Counted from the first letter of the stretch, positions 33,949 through 43,445 are shown. The stretch: DNA of 64,000 nt from Pseudactinotalea suaedae (GCF_009733815.1 NZ_WNXY01000008.1:1-64000), one strand, 5' to 3'. A program made the numbers and translations. Notes: generated by a model from the sequence alone, not told the origin.

Positions 33949-35151
33949 TCAGCCGCACCCCGCCACGATCAGCCGGCCGTCGGTCTCGAGCCGGTAGGGG
34001 CCCTCGCCCGCGGGGAAGCGTGCCGAGTCGGAACGGATCATCCGGGAACTCCCGTCGGGCTCGGTGAGCACCAGTCCGGCGGCACCGTCGGTGACGATCT
34101 CCTCCCCGATGCGCAGCACCACCGGCCCCTCCACGCCGACCCCGAACGCGGTACGGCCGGCACGGACGGCCCCGAGAACCCCCGCGGTGGTCGGCTCCTC
34201 GGCATCGACCCACGTCACGCAGGTTCCCGGCTCGGCGCCGCCACGCCCGTGGTAGTCGCCGCCGCCGATGTGACCCGGCGACCACCCGGTCGCGCGCAGC
34301 CACGCCCACGGGCTCTGGTCCATGCGGTCCCCGCCCAGGCTCGAGTGCCCGATCTCGACCGCGTGCGGCGGCCGCCGCAGGTTCCACTGCCAGGAGCAGT
34401 CACCCGCCACGGGGTGGTTGACCGCGAGCGCGCCACCGGCGGCGTCGACCTGATCCATCCAGGTGTCGGGGTGCTCGCGGAAGTCGACCCAGCCCACGTC
34501 GCCGTAGGCGTTCGCGTGCCCGAGGCGGGTGGTGACCTCTTGGCCGGGGACGGTCAGGATGCCGTAGCGCTCGCCCAGCTCGGGGAGGTCGGCGTGGTGG
34601 CTGATGGTGTTGTGGTCGGTCACGGCGATGAAGTCCAGGCCGTTGCGCGCGGCCATGCCGACGAGCTGGGCGGGCGTGAGCCGACCGTCGGAGTGCAGGG
34701 TGTGGGCGTGCATCTCGCCGGCGAGCCAGGTCCCGCCGAGGTGCGAGAGGTCCCGCCGGCGCCGCATCGGGCCCACCGGCGCCGGCGCGGGCGGCTCGGG
34801 CCCGATCGCCGGACCGGGAGTCTCGACGCGCACCACGGCGTGGACACCCTCGGCCGGGATGGCGTGCAGGCCCAGGACCACGTGCCACGTGCCGGGCTCG
34901 ATCGGACCGGCGAGATAGCCCCACGTGGAGCGTTCGGTGCCGACGACGAATCGCCTGCGAGCGCCGCCCGACCACCCCCGCCACCCGTCCGGTCCGCTGC
35001 ACCCGAGGTCGATGATCGCCACCGACTCGTCGAAGGACAGCCGCACCTCGAAGGAGGACGTCCCCGCCGGCACGTCGAACGGCACCGACAGGAAGCGGCC
35101 ACCCGCCTCGATGTCGTCGTAGCCGAGAACGCGGTCGAGCACAACAGTCAT
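33949..35151 (-). CDS. CehA/McbA-family metallohydrolase (PHP fold)
   Basis: A 400-residue cytoplasmic protein. An N-terminal beta-rich domain (1-~140) precedes a PHP-type hydrolase domain with GEMHAHTLHSDG (HxH ligand), VTDHNTISHH, VPGQEVTT, VNHPVAGDCSW and GGGDYHGRG. The family includes the carbaryl hydrolase CehA/McbA, but most members act on unknown phosphate or carbamate esters. The stop is 6 bp from the convergent stop at 33942. Confidence 0.85.
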   Translation of the reverse strand: MTVVLDRVLGYDDIEAGGRFLSVPFDVPAGTSSFEVRLSFDESVAIIDLGCSGPDGWRGWSGGARRRFVVGTERSTWGYLAGPIEPGTWHVVLGLHAIPAEGVHAVVRVETPGPAIGPEPPAPAPVGPMRRRRDLSHLGGTWLAGEMHAHTLHSDGRLTPAQLVGMAARNGLDFIAVTDHNTISHHADLPELGERYGILTVPGQEVTTRLGHANAYGDVGWVDFREHPDTWMDQVDAAGGALAVNHPVAGDCSWQWNLRRPPHAVEIGHSSLGGDRMDQSPWAWLRATGWSPGHIGGGDYHGRGGAEPGTCVTWVDAEEPTTAGVLGAVRAGRTAFGVGVEGPVVLRIGEEIVTDGAAGLVLTEPDGSSRMIRSDSARFPAGEGPYRLETDGRLIVAGCG

Positions 35152-35234
35152 AGTCCTGATCCAACCAGGGCCGACCCACCGCCGTCGACCTGAACGGGGT
35201 GGCGCACCGGCGCGTCGAGCGCGAGACTGGGTGG

Positions 35235-35960
35235 ATGTATCCCCCAGGACCGATCAGCGTGGGCGAGGGCGTCGCGGGCCTCAGCTACAGCGGGGTCTAC
35301 GCCGCGGCTGAGCGCGACCGGGTGATCGCGGCGCTGGGCGAGCTGCGCTTCACCGGGTACATCGGCCCGCAGGAGGGCACATGGGTGCTCTCGATCGCGG
35401 GCAACCCGCTCGGGAAGGTCGCGGGCCAGAAGCGTCGGATCCACGACGTCGCCCGCGACCTGGCAGCCACGCTCGACGTCGTCACGCTCGCCGCCGAGGT
35501 CTCGCAGGACTCCCGGCTGCGGGTCTGGGCGTTCGACGGCGAGGACGCGCTGCCGAGCTATGACTCCCACCCACCCGAGGAGGACGAGGCCGGCGGGATG
35601 GCGCTCGACGACTTCGGGAACCCGATCATGAGCGGCGGCGGCGGCTTCGTCGACAACGAGATGGTCGCCGTCTCGTTGCTCTCGACGTTCGGCGCCGAGG
35701 ACCCTGACGGCACGCTCGGCGAGCTGCTCGACGAGGACCTCGGCGAGGACACCAACGAGTCCGAGCGCCTGACCAGCGTGCTGCGCGTGCTGGGGCTGCC
35801 GACCTGGATCGTGTCCTCGGACTCGCTGCCGCGGCGCGTGCCGGGCGGACCCGACAAGGGCGAGATGCTGCGGCTCGGTGCCGGCAAGCCCGGCGTCCAG
35901 GGCTTCTTCGCCGACGCGCTCCGCCGGCCTGCACGACCCCGCCCCAAGCGCGACCCGTAG
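35235..35960 (+). CDS. Uncharacterised soluble protein with acidic middle
   Basis: A 241-residue protein. Residues 1-~120 look like a compact alpha/beta fold (TWVLSIAGNPLGKVAGQKRRIHDVARDLAATLDVVTLA); the middle is very acidic (PPEEDEAGG, DGTLGELLDEDLGEDTNESE) and the C-terminus basic (ARPRPKRDP). ATG at 35235 was chosen over a start 36 bp upstream that overlaps the promoter of the divergent CehA-like gene. No motif is recognised. Confidence 0.7.
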   Translation: MYPPGPISVGEGVAGLSYSGVYAAAERDRVIAALGELRFTGYIGPQEGTWVLSIAGNPLGKVAGQKRRIHDVARDLAATLDVVTLAAEVSQDSRLRVWAFDGEDALPSYDSHPPEEDEAGGMALDDFGNPIMSGGGGFVDNEMVAVSLLSTFGAEDPDGTLGELLDEDLGEDTNESERLTSVLRVLGLPTWIVSSDSLPRRVPGGPDKGEMLRLGAGKPGVQGFFADALRRPARPRPKRDP

Positions 35961-35986
35961 CGGTCGGGGCGCCAGCCCGTCGCGAG

Positions 35987-36604
35987 CTACGGGCGAGGCG
36001 GCTCGGGACCCCACGACTTGGCGAGCACCCACGGCGGCAGCGAGAACCCGATCGCGAGCGTCAGCGGCGCGAGCAGCCAGACCGGCGCGAGCACGAGCAC
36101 GAGCGCGGGTGCGAGCAGCGCACGCAGCGGCCGCCGCACCACCAGGAGCGTGGCGGCGCGGGCCACGGTGCGCAGGTCCACGTCGTCCTCGACGGCGCTG
36201 ACCACGTAGGCGCTCAACCAGGCGATCACCGCCCACGCGACCGGGACCACAGCACCGGTCAGGAACACCCGGGTGCCGGGGTCGACATTGGCGATGACGA
36301 TCGCGTCGGCCACGAGCAGCAGCAGGAACACCCAGGTCCCGGCGGTGACCGGCAGGTCGCGGCGCCAGGTGCGGCGCAGGTGCCGGACCGTCTCGGTGAA
36401 GGTCACGTCGTCGTCGGCCTGCGGGTGCGTCGTGGCCCGCGTGGCGCCCGCGAGCGCGGGCACCAGACCCACGACCGAGACCACCCCGACCAGCACGGCC
36501 CAGTTGGCGGCGAAGAACACGGCAGGCCGCCGCAGGAACCGGATCAGCCCGATGCTGACCCGGTGGTCCAGGCCGCCCGTCGTCGGCACCCGGGCGGCGG
36601 TCAC
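35987..36604 (-). CDS. DUF624/YesL-family membrane protein
   Basis: A 205-residue protein with five hydrophobic segments. PAVFFAANWAVLVGVVSVVGLVPALAGATRA and the later LTLAIGFSLPPWVLAKSW fit the YesL/DUF624 family, which accompanies carbohydrate ABC importers in Gram-positive bacteria. The GTG at 36604 overlaps the stop of the MalG-type permease by GTGA, so it is the fourth gene of the operon. Its role in sugar uptake is not established. Confidence 0.8.
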   Translation of the reverse strand: MTAARVPTTGGLDHRVSIGLIRFLRRPAVFFAANWAVLVGVVSVVGLVPALAGATRATTHPQADDDVTFTETVRHLRRTWRRDLPVTAGTWVFLLLLVADAIVIANVDPGTRVFLTGAVVPVAWAVIAWLSAYVVSAVEDDVDLRTVARAATLLVVRRPLRALLAPALVLVLAPVWLLAPLTLAIGFSLPPWVLAKSWGPEPPRP

Positions 36605-37551
36605 TTGATCCCCGAGCTGACGAACCCGTTGACGAAGTAGCGCTGGAACACGACGAACAGCACGATCATCGGGACGGCGGCCATCGTGGTCCCGGCCATC
36701 AGCAGGTGGAACTGGGTGGCGCTCTCCTGCCGGAACACCGAGATGCCGACCTGGATCACGCGCAGGTCCTGCGAGCTGGTCACCAGCAGCGGCCACAGGA
36801 AGTTGTTCCACCCGGCCTCGAACGCCAGCAGCGCCACGGTCAGCAGCCCCGGCTTGATCAGCGGCGTGATGATCCGCGCGAAGATGCCGAACTCGCCGAC
36901 GCCGTCGATGCGCGCCGCCTCGATGAGCTCGGTGGGCGTGCCCACGTAGAACTGCCGGAACAGGAACACCAGGAACGGGGAGATCGCGGCGGGCACGATC
37001 AGGGCCCACCAGGTGTCGATCCAGCCGGTCCCGCCCTGACCGAGGATGTTGTTGCCACCGAACAACGGCATGTACCGCACGATGAAGAACGCCGGGATGA
37101 CCGTGGCGTAGAAGGGCACCATCAGCGACAGCAGGAACCAGCCGAAGATCGGGCCGGAGGCCTTCCAGCGCAGCTTCGCCAGCGCGTACCCGCACATCGA
37201 GCCGATGACCACGGCGGTGGTCGCCTGCCCCATCGCCAGCAGCAGGCTGTTGCGCGCGTACGTGGCGAACGGAGCGGCGTCGAGCGCCTCCAGGTAGTTG
37301 TCCCAGCGCCACGAGCTCGGCAGCAGCGGCATGTCCGCCATGCCGAGCTCCTCCTGCGTGCGGAACGAGGTGAGGAACATCCAGATGAACGGTGCCGCCA
37401 TCACCAGGGAGACGACGGCGAGCACCCCCCAGATGAGCACGTTGGTCCGGCGGCGCCGGCCGCGGGCGCTGCTCGAGCCGAGCTCGTCCTTGCGGCCTCG
37501 CGCGCTGATCGGCTCGGCGCCGGCGGGCAGGGTCGGGGTCTCAGTCGCCAC
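36601..37551 (-). CDS. Carbohydrate ABC importer permease, MalG type
   Basis: A 316-residue integral membrane protein with six transmembrane helices. The EAA motif is visible (EAARIDGVGEFGIFARIITPLIKPGLLTVALL), the site that docks to the ATPase. A basic N-terminal tail (GRRRRTN) precedes the first helix. GTG start; overlaps the MalF-type gene by 11 bp. The operon contains no ATPase gene, so a shared MsiK-like ATPase elsewhere is expected, as is common in actinobacteria. Confidence 0.92.
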   Translation of the reverse strand: MATETPTLPAGAEPISARGRKDELGSSSARGRRRRTNVLIWGVLAVVSLVMAAPFIWMFLTSFRTQEELGMADMPLLPSSWRWDNYLEALDAAPFATYARNSLLLAMGQATTAVVIGSMCGYALAKLRWKASGPIFGWFLLSLMVPFYATVIPAFFIVRYMPLFGGNNILGQGGTGWIDTWWALIVPAAISPFLVFLFRQFYVGTPTELIEAARIDGVGEFGIFARIITPLIKPGLLTVALLAFEAGWNNFLWPLLVTSSQDLRVIQVGISVFRQESATQFHLLMAGTTMAAVPMIVLFVVFQRYFVNGFVSSGIK

Positions 37552-38485
37552 GGGTGCCTCCCACGACCTTGCGGGACAGGATGGTCAGAGCCACGAGGAT
37601 GAGGAGCAGGATCACCGACTGCGCGGTGGCCAGTCCCATCCGGAGCTGCTGGAACGCCGTCTGGTAGATCTGGTAGGTGATGACCGTCGTCGAGTTGGCG
37701 GGGCCACCGAGGGTCAGCACGTAGATGAGGTCGAACGTCTGGAAGTTCGCCACGATCGAGGTGACCAGCACGAAGAACGTCGCCGGCCGCAGCATCGGCA
37801 CGGTGATGGAGACGAACTTGCGCACCGGGCCGGCGCCGTCGATGTCGGCCGCCTCGTAGAGCTCGGGCGACAGGCCCTGCAGCGACGCCAGGTAGATGAG
37901 CATCTTCAGCCCGATGCCCTGCCAGATGGTCACGACCAGCACCGCGGGCAGCGCCGTGTCCGGGTCGTTGAGCCACGGCTGGGCGTCGATGCCGAAGAAC
38001 GACAGCGCGACGTTCGCCAGGCCGTTGTCGGTGGCGGCGAAGATCCACAGCCAGATCAGCGCCACCGCCACGGTCGCCGTCACGTGCGGCAGGAAGATCA
38101 GGGTGCGGAACAGGCTCTGGCCCCGGACGCCGCGGTTGAGCAGCACCGCCAGCACGAGCGCGATCAGCATCGAGACCGGGATGCCCACGACCGCCAGCAC
38201 CAGGTTGTTGCGCATCGCACGCCAGAACAGCGCGTCGGAGAAGATGTTGGCGTAGTTGTCGAACCCGACGAAGACCGGCGACGTCACCATGTCGTAGCTG
38301 GTGAAGGACAGCCCGAGCGCGACGATGACCGGGATGCCGATCCAGATCAGCGAGTGCAGGAACGCCGGCGCCGCGAGGATCATGCCCCACCGGGCCTCGC
38401 GCTTGCCGGGGCCGCGGGCCTTGCCCGTGGCCCGCTCCGCGGGCGGGGTCGACGGCGGAGCGCTGGGTGTCGTCGTCGTGGTCAT
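37541..38485 (-). CDS. Carbohydrate ABC importer permease, MalF type
   Basis: A 314-residue protein with six transmembrane helices and the EAA motif (YEAADIDGAGPVRKFVSITVPMLRPATFFVLVTS). The N-terminus is Thr/Pro-rich (residues 1-~25) before the first helix. It overlaps the binding-protein stop by ATGA at 38482. It forms the channel with the MalG-type subunit for an unidentified sugar. Confidence 0.92.
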   Translation of the reverse strand: MTTTTTPSAPPSTPPAERATGKARGPGKREARWGMILAAPAFLHSLIWIGIPVIVALGLSFTSYDMVTSPVFVGFDNYANIFSDALFWRAMRNNLVLAVVGIPVSMLIALVLAVLLNRGVRGQSLFRTLIFLPHVTATVAVALIWLWIFAATDNGLANVALSFFGIDAQPWLNDPDTALPAVLVVTIWQGIGLKMLIYLASLQGLSPELYEAADIDGAGPVRKFVSITVPMLRPATFFVLVTSIVANFQTFDLIYVLTLGGPANSTTVITYQIYQTAFQQLRMGLATAQSVILLLILVALTILSRKVVGGTRGD

Positions 38486-39729
38486 GTCAGCCGGTCCAGG
38501 GCGGTGTTGGAGATCCGGGCAAGGTTGTCGATCGTCTCGGTGACGCCTTGCTGGCCGGTGAGCGCCCCCTCGATCTGCGGGCCGACCTGCTCGCGGATCT
38601 CCATCCAGGCGGCCGAGCCGCCCTCGAACGCACCGGCGTAGTCGTAGTTCGCGTTGGAGAACACGCCCATGCGGTTGGACTCGAAGTCCGGGTCGGGCGG
38701 CAGGTCCTGCACCGGTGGCAGCTTGCCGTTCGCGTTGCCGGCGGCGAGCAGCAGCTCGGGCTCGAACATGTGGTGCAGCAGCTCCTCGGCGACCTCGCGG
38801 TTGGGCGAGTCCTTGGCGAGCGCGAGCATGGTGCCGCCGAGGTAGAGCACCGGGTCGTTGCCGTCGGCACCCGGCATGAGGAAGAAGTCGGACGCCTCCT
38901 CGGTGATGAGGGCGGGCGACTGCTCGACGAGGTTCGGCCACTCACCCGTGGAGGTCAGGTCGATGATCGCCTCCTCCCGCTGCCACGGGCGCGGCTGACC
39001 CGGTGAGACGCGGCGGTTGAAGTCGGCGGACCCGTCGGCGACGAGGTCGAGCATGAACTGCAAGGCCTCGGCGCCGGAGCCGTCGGTGAAGGCGGTCTCG
39101 CGGCCGTCCTCGCTGAAGAGGGTGCCGCCGAGCGCCGCCATGAAGTGCAGCCAGGACTGGCGCGGGTTGTTGGAGAAGATGTCGATCGGGAGCAGCTCGC
39201 CGTCCTGCAGCTCGCGGCACAGGTCGCGCAGCTCGGTCAGCGACTGCGGCACCTCGGTGATGCCGCGCTCGTCGAAGATCCGCCGGTTGTACATGAACAT
39301 GCGGCACTCGGTGATGTACGGCAGCCCGTGCAGCTTGCCCTCGAACTCCACCACCGGGCGGAGCGCGTCGTTGATGCCGAACTGGCTGAAGAGGTCGTCC
39401 GGCAGCTCGTCGAAGACGCCCTTGGAGGCGAAGGGCGGGATCCAGCCCACGCCGATCATGATGGCGTCCGGGATGATGCCGCTCGCGATGCCGGTGGTCA
39501 GCTTCTCGTTGAGGCGGTCCCACCCGGTGTAGTCCACGATCGTGCTCGCATCACCCTGGAAGGTCGCGAGGATCTCGTCCTCGAGGACCAGCCGCCGGTC
39601 GGTACCGGCGAAGTCGGGCGTGATGACCCGGATCACGCCGGGTCTGCTGCCGGCCGACTGGCCGCACGCGCTGAGCGCGAACGGCGCCGCGAGGGCGGAG
39701 CCGAGGAGCGCTCGTCGGGAGATCGTCAT
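38482..39729 (-). CDS. Sugar-binding lipoprotein of ABC importer (Tat-type signal)
   Basis: A 415-residue extracellular binding protein. MTISRRALLGSALAAPFALSAC combines a twin-arginine motif and a lipobox, so it is probably exported folded by Tat and lipidated. The mature part (RVITPDFAGTDRRLVLEDEIL...TIVDYTGWDRLNEKLTTGIASG) has the family 1 (MalE-like) fold. ATG 39729 is preferred over 39738 because GAGG lies 9 bases upstream only for the former. First gene of a four-gene operon; divergent from a histidine kinase. Confidence 0.9.
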   Translation of the reverse strand: MTISRRALLGSALAAPFALSACGQSAGSRPGVIRVITPDFAGTDRRLVLEDEILATFQGDASTIVDYTGWDRLNEKLTTGIASGIIPDAIMIGVGWIPPFASKGVFDELPDDLFSQFGINDALRPVVEFEGKLHGLPYITECRMFMYNRRIFDERGITEVPQSLTELRDLCRELQDGELLPIDIFSNNPRQSWLHFMAALGGTLFSEDGRETAFTDGSGAEALQFMLDLVADGSADFNRRVSPGQPRPWQREEAIIDLTSTGEWPNLVEQSPALITEEASDFFLMPGADGNDPVLYLGGTMLALAKDSPNREVAEELLHHMFEPELLLAAGNANGKLPPVQDLPPDPDFESNRMGVFSNANYDYAGAFEGGSAAWMEIREQVGPQIEGALTGQQGVTETIDNLARISNTALDRLT

Positions 39730-39762
39730 GACGTTCATCCTCAGCGTCGGGGATCGGACCCT

Positions 39763-39776
39763 GGCTCCGCGGAGCC
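39763..39776. promoter_or_regulatory. 14-bp perfect palindrome upstream of sugar ABC operon
   Basis: GGCTCCGCGGAGCC lies between the divergent starts of the binding-protein gene (39729) and the histidine kinase (39885). LacI-type operators are often short GC-rich palindromes of this kind. No LacI gene is in the window, so the regulator is unknown. Confidence 0.35.
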
Positions 39777-39884
39777 GGGTGCGCGTGGTGCCACGGTGCG
39801 GCGCGCCGTCCTCAACCTCACCCCCGGCACCTCCGCAGGGGCAGCGGTTGCCGGGCTTTGCCGGGCTTCGGGTACCGTCGCGCC

Positions 39885-41519
39885 ATGACGGTCGCCTCCG
39901 CGAGCGCGGCGCCGGGCGCTCGTACGAACGACATGACACCGGGCACCATCAGGACCATCCAGCTGCTGCTGGCGGGGGTCCTGCTGTTCGGCGTCGCCGT
40001 CGTCACGGTGGCCAGCCAGGTCGTCGAACCGACGTTGCTCGCGCTGGGACTGACGACCACGGTCGTAGCCACCGCGGTCGCGCTGCTGGTGCCGTGGCGC
40101 CAGCTGCCGCACTGGGTGGCCGCGATCATCCCGGCGATGGACGCGATCGCCGTCGGGCTGCTGCGCGAGGCGAGCCCGAGCGCCGGGCTGGGGCTGCTGT
40201 GGTCGTTCCCGACGATCTGGGCGGTGTGGGCGTTCGGGCTGCCGGGAGCGATCGTCTCCGTGGTCGCCGTCTCGGCCGCGTACTGGACGCTCGGGTTCGT
40301 CGGCACCTCGGCGCTCGACGCCGACCTGGCGCTGATCTTCCCGGCGACGATCGCGGTGCTCGCGGGCGTCACGTACGTGATCAGACGTCGCACGCACGCG
40401 CAGAGCGACCTGCTGCAGCACCAGGCGGTGGCGCTGCGCCGTGCGACGCGACGCGCGCAGCGGCAGGAGGCGCTGGTCACGGACGTGCTGGATGCCGTCG
40501 ACTTCGGCGTCGTCGGGTTCGACGACACCGGCGCCATGGCGATCTCCAACGACGCCCATCATCGGCTCCAGGAGGTCCGGGACGCGGCCGGCGACGCCGT
40601 CTACGCCGCGGACGGCTACACCCGGCTGGCACCGCACGAGGAGCCGACGGCTCGTGCGCTCGACGGCGAGACCTTCGAGGGTGCGCTGGTCTGGTACGGC
40701 GACCCGGGCTCGCCGGACCGCACGGCGGTGCTCGCCACCGCACGCGCCGACGTCGGTGGCAGCGCCGCCGGTGGCCGGATCATGGTCACCCGAGACGTCA
40801 CCGACGAGCTGCTCGCGCTGCGTTCCCGTGAGGACCTCGTCGACTCGGTCTCGCACGAGCTGCGCACGCCGCTGACCTCGATCCTCGGCTACCTCGAGCT
40901 GGCCGCCGACGACGACCTCCCCGAGTCGACACGGCGCAGCCTGGCGGTCGCCGAGCGCAACGCCGAGCGGCTGCTGGCGCTGGTCACCGACGTGCTGGCC
41001 GCCTCGGCCACCTCCCGGATGGGCCTGGACCTGCGGATCGAGCCGGCGGTGGCCGAGCTGTCGGAGCCGGTGCTCGCCGCCGTCGAGGCCGCACAGGTGC
41101 GCGCGCACGCGCGGCACGTCTCGATCGACGCCAGCGGGGTGGAGCCGACGGTCGCGGTCATCGATGCACCCCGCATCCAGCAGGTCGCCGACAACCTCAT
41201 CGGCAACGCGATCAAGTACGGGCGCGAGGGCGGCCGTATCGAGGTCGGGTGCACCGCCGACGGCGACCACGCCTGGGTCGTGGTGCGTGACGACGGTCCC
41301 GGCATCGCGGCGGTCGATCTCCCCCACGTGTTCGACCGCTTCTTCCGTTCCGACGGGGTGCGCAAGTCCTCGACGCACGGCAGCGGGCTGGGTCTGGCGA
41401 TCAGCCGGGACATCGTGCGTGCGCACGGCGGGGAGATCACCGTGCGCAGCGAACCCAGCGGCGGCCCGACGTTCGTCGTCCGGCTGCCGCTACCGACCGA
41501 CGAAGGATCGACGAGATGA
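39885..41519 (+). CDS. Membrane sensor histidine kinase with PAS-like linker
   Basis: A 544-residue protein: five or six transmembrane helices in residues 25-~175, a cytoplasmic PAS-like region (DVLDAVDFGVVGFDDTGAMAISN...), then HisKA (SVSHELRTPLTSILGYLEL, phosphorylated His) and HATPase_c (NLIGNAIKYG, DDGPGIAAVDLPHVFDRFFR, GSGLGLAISRDIV). Its stop overlaps the next gene by ATGA. No regulator follows in the same direction; the OmpR-type regulator two genes on is convergent, and is the likely partner. Confidence 0.9.
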   Translation: MTVASASAAPGARTNDMTPGTIRTIQLLLAGVLLFGVAVVTVASQVVEPTLLALGLTTTVVATAVALLVPWRQLPHWVAAIIPAMDAIAVGLLREASPSAGLGLLWSFPTIWAVWAFGLPGAIVSVVAVSAAYWTLGFVGTSALDADLALIFPATIAVLAGVTYVIRRRTHAQSDLLQHQAVALRRATRRAQRQEALVTDVLDAVDFGVVGFDDTGAMAISNDAHHRLQEVRDAAGDAVYAADGYTRLAPHEEPTARALDGETFEGALVWYGDPGSPDRTAVLATARADVGGSAAGGRIMVTRDVTDELLALRSREDLVDSVSHELRTPLTSILGYLELAADDDLPESTRRSLAVAERNAERLLALVTDVLAASATSRMGLDLRIEPAVAELSEPVLAAVEAAQVRAHARHVSIDASGVEPTVAVIDAPRIQQVADNLIGNAIKYGREGGRIEVGCTADGDHAWVVVRDDGPGIAAVDLPHVFDRFFRSDGVRKSSTHGSGLGLAISRDIVRAHGGEITVRSEPSGGPTFVVRLPLPTDEGSTR

Positions 41520-42691
41520 CCTGGCTGGACCCGACGACGACGAGCGTCATCACGGCACTGGTGGTGACGATCGGCTGTGTCGTGTACCTGGTCGACACCT
41601 TGAGCTACGCCCAGACCGTCGCCGCCCAGCTGTGGGGGGTGGCGTTCAGCGCCGGTGTGCTGACGGCGTTCGCGTACATGGTGTGGGCGTACCTGCCGGG
41701 TGCCTGGATGGCGGTCGCCACCGGCAACGCCTCGTTCGTGGCCAGCATCGGGTTCCTCTGGCTGGGTTGCCTGCGCTTCAACGGGCCGCCCCGGCGCTGG
41801 GCGGTCGGGATCCTGACGGTCGCCGTGGGAGCGACCTTCCTCGCGGCCGCGGTCGCCGGCCCGGACGGCGGCGACTGGGCCGGTGCCGGCGTCATGATCG
41901 GCGCGATCGCGGTGCTCGCGGCGCTCGGGGCCGTCGAGACGCGGCGCGGCGCGCTGCTCCGGCTCCGCTCCGCCGTCGCGATGACGGTCGTGCTGGCCGC
42001 CACCTCCGGCTACTACCTCGCCCGCACGCTGGTGTTCGCGATCGCCGGCCCGGAGTCCGTGCTGTTCTCGGACTGGTTCGGCACCCCCAGCACGTCGCTG
42101 GTGACGATCGTCCTCACGATCGTCGCCGTGCCCACCATGGTGGTGCTGCGCATCCAGGCGCGGGCGGCCGCGGGCGCCCAGACAGCGGCCACGCTCACGC
42201 TCGACCGCGAGGGCTTCCTCGATCGCGCGTCGTTCCTGCGGTTGCTCGACGCGATGCTGGCGCGCGGACGCTGGCTCCAGGTCCCGACGGCGGTCGTGGT
42301 GCTCGAGCTGGAGGACCTGGCTCGGGTCGCTGCGGCGTTCGGGCCGCGGGAGTCGGCGCGGATCTCGGCCGAGCTGCGCGCCCGCGTGAGCGAGCACAGC
42401 CCGGTGACGTCGGCGCTCGGCTGGGACGAGGAGCGTGCGCTGCTGTGCCTGCCGGGCACCTCCGAGCAGGAGGCGCTGCGCACGGCGCGACGGATCGCTC
42501 AGGTGACGCTGGACGGCCTGCTCTCCATGGACGGCCCGGTGGTCCCGGTGCTGGGGATCGGTGTGGCGAGCGCGGAGGTCGGGAGCACGCACGGATCCGC
42601 GTCGCTGCTGGCGGCAGCCCGGGAGGCGGCGGCCACCTCGGCCGCCCAGGCCGACGCGTCGGTGGTGCTGGCCGACCTCAGCGCGCGGTGA
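41516..42691 (+). CDS. Membrane protein with degenerate GGDEF domain
   Basis: A 391-residue protein. Seven hydrophobic segments cover residues 10-~215, followed by a ~170-residue cytoplasmic domain that follows the GGDEF fold (DREGFLDRASFLRLLDAMLARG ... VVVLELEDLARVAAAFGPRESARISAELRARV ... LGIGVASAEVGS). The signature itself reads LGWDEERALLCLP, so GGDEF is lost and no diguanylate cyclase activity is expected. Coupled to the kinase gene by ATGA, and its 3' end overlaps the convergent regulator by 14 bp. It may bind a nucleotide or act as an accessory sensor. Confidence 0.75.
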   Translation: MTWLDPTTTSVITALVVTIGCVVYLVDTLSYAQTVAAQLWGVAFSAGVLTAFAYMVWAYLPGAWMAVATGNASFVASIGFLWLGCLRFNGPPRRWAVGILTVAVGATFLAAAVAGPDGGDWAGAGVMIGAIAVLAALGAVETRRGALLRLRSAVAMTVVLAATSGYYLARTLVFAIAGPESVLFSDWFGTPSTSLVTIVLTIVAVPTMVVLRIQARAAAGAQTAATLTLDREGFLDRASFLRLLDAMLARGRWLQVPTAVVVLELEDLARVAAAFGPRESARISAELRARVSEHSPVTSALGWDEERALLCLPGTSEQEALRTARRIAQVTLDGLLSMDGPVVPVLGIGVASAEVGSTHGSASLLAAAREAAATSAAQADASVVLADLSAR

Positions 42692-43445
42692 GCCGGTAGC
42701 CGACGCCGCGGATCGTCTCGATCCACCGGGGTGCTGTCGCCGACTCGCCGAGCTTGCGTCGCAGGTTCCCCACATGGACCTCGATCGCGCGCAGGTCGTG
42801 CTCGGAGACGTAGGCCTCGCTCATGTGCGTCTCGCCGCGCAGCGCGAGCACCAGCTCCGGCTTGCGGCACACGCGCCGACCCGCCGTCATCAGCTCGGTG
42901 AGCAGGTCGAACTCGGTGCGGGTGAGCTCGATCTCGGCGCCGTCCAGCTCCGCCACCCGCATCTCCGGGTTGACGCGCAGACCGTGGTGGCTGAGCCAGC
43001 TCTGCTCGACGGACTCCGCGGGCGGGACCAGCGGCTCCGCCGGCGCGGCGGCAGGCGGCGGTGTGCCGACGATCGCGCGCGGTCGGCGCAGCATCGCCTC
43101 CACCCGCGCCCGCAGCTCTCGCGGCCGGAAGGGCTTGACGAGGTAGTCGTCGGCGCCGGACTGCAGACCCTGCAAGGTGTCGATCTCGTCGTTGCGGGCC
43201 GTGAGCATCACGATGTAGGTGTCGCTGAAGGCCCGGATCCGCTTCGCAGTCTCGAAGCCGTCGATACCGGGCATGCTGACGTCGAGGGTGGTGACGATCG
43301 GTGCGTGCGCACGCACCAGCTCGATCCCCTCGAGCCCGGTCGCTGCCGCGTGCACGGTGAACCCGGCCTGCTCCAGCACGGTGCTGACCAGGCCGCGGAT
43401 GTCCTCGTCGTCCTCGATGACCACGGCGACGGTCGACGCGTCCAT
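42678..43445 (-). CDS. OmpR-family response regulator
   Basis: A 255-residue protein. The receiver domain has EDDED and phosphoacceptor Asp55 (TLDVSMPGIDGFE) and the Lys of VKPFRPREL. A long Ala/Pro linker leads to a winged helix (ELTRTEFDLLTELM...IETIRGVGYRLT). ATG 43445 is chosen: GGGGAGG lies 5-6 bases upstream; an in-frame start at 43586 lacks one. Convergent with the kinase and GGDEF genes and in line with the export cluster upstream, so it may connect the kinase with that cluster. Confidence 0.9.
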   Translation of the reverse strand: MDASTVAVVIEDDEDIRGLVSTVLEQAGFTVHAAATGLEGIELVRAHAPIVTTLDVSMPGIDGFETAKRIRAFSDTYIVMLTARNDEIDTLQGLQSGADDYLVKPFRPRELRARVEAMLRRPRAIVGTPPPAAAPAEPLVPPAESVEQSWLSHHGLRVNPEMRVAELDGAEIELTRTEFDLLTELMTAGRRVCRKPELVLALRGETHMSEAYVSEHDLRAIEVHVGNLRRKLGESATAPRWIETIRGVGYRLTAR

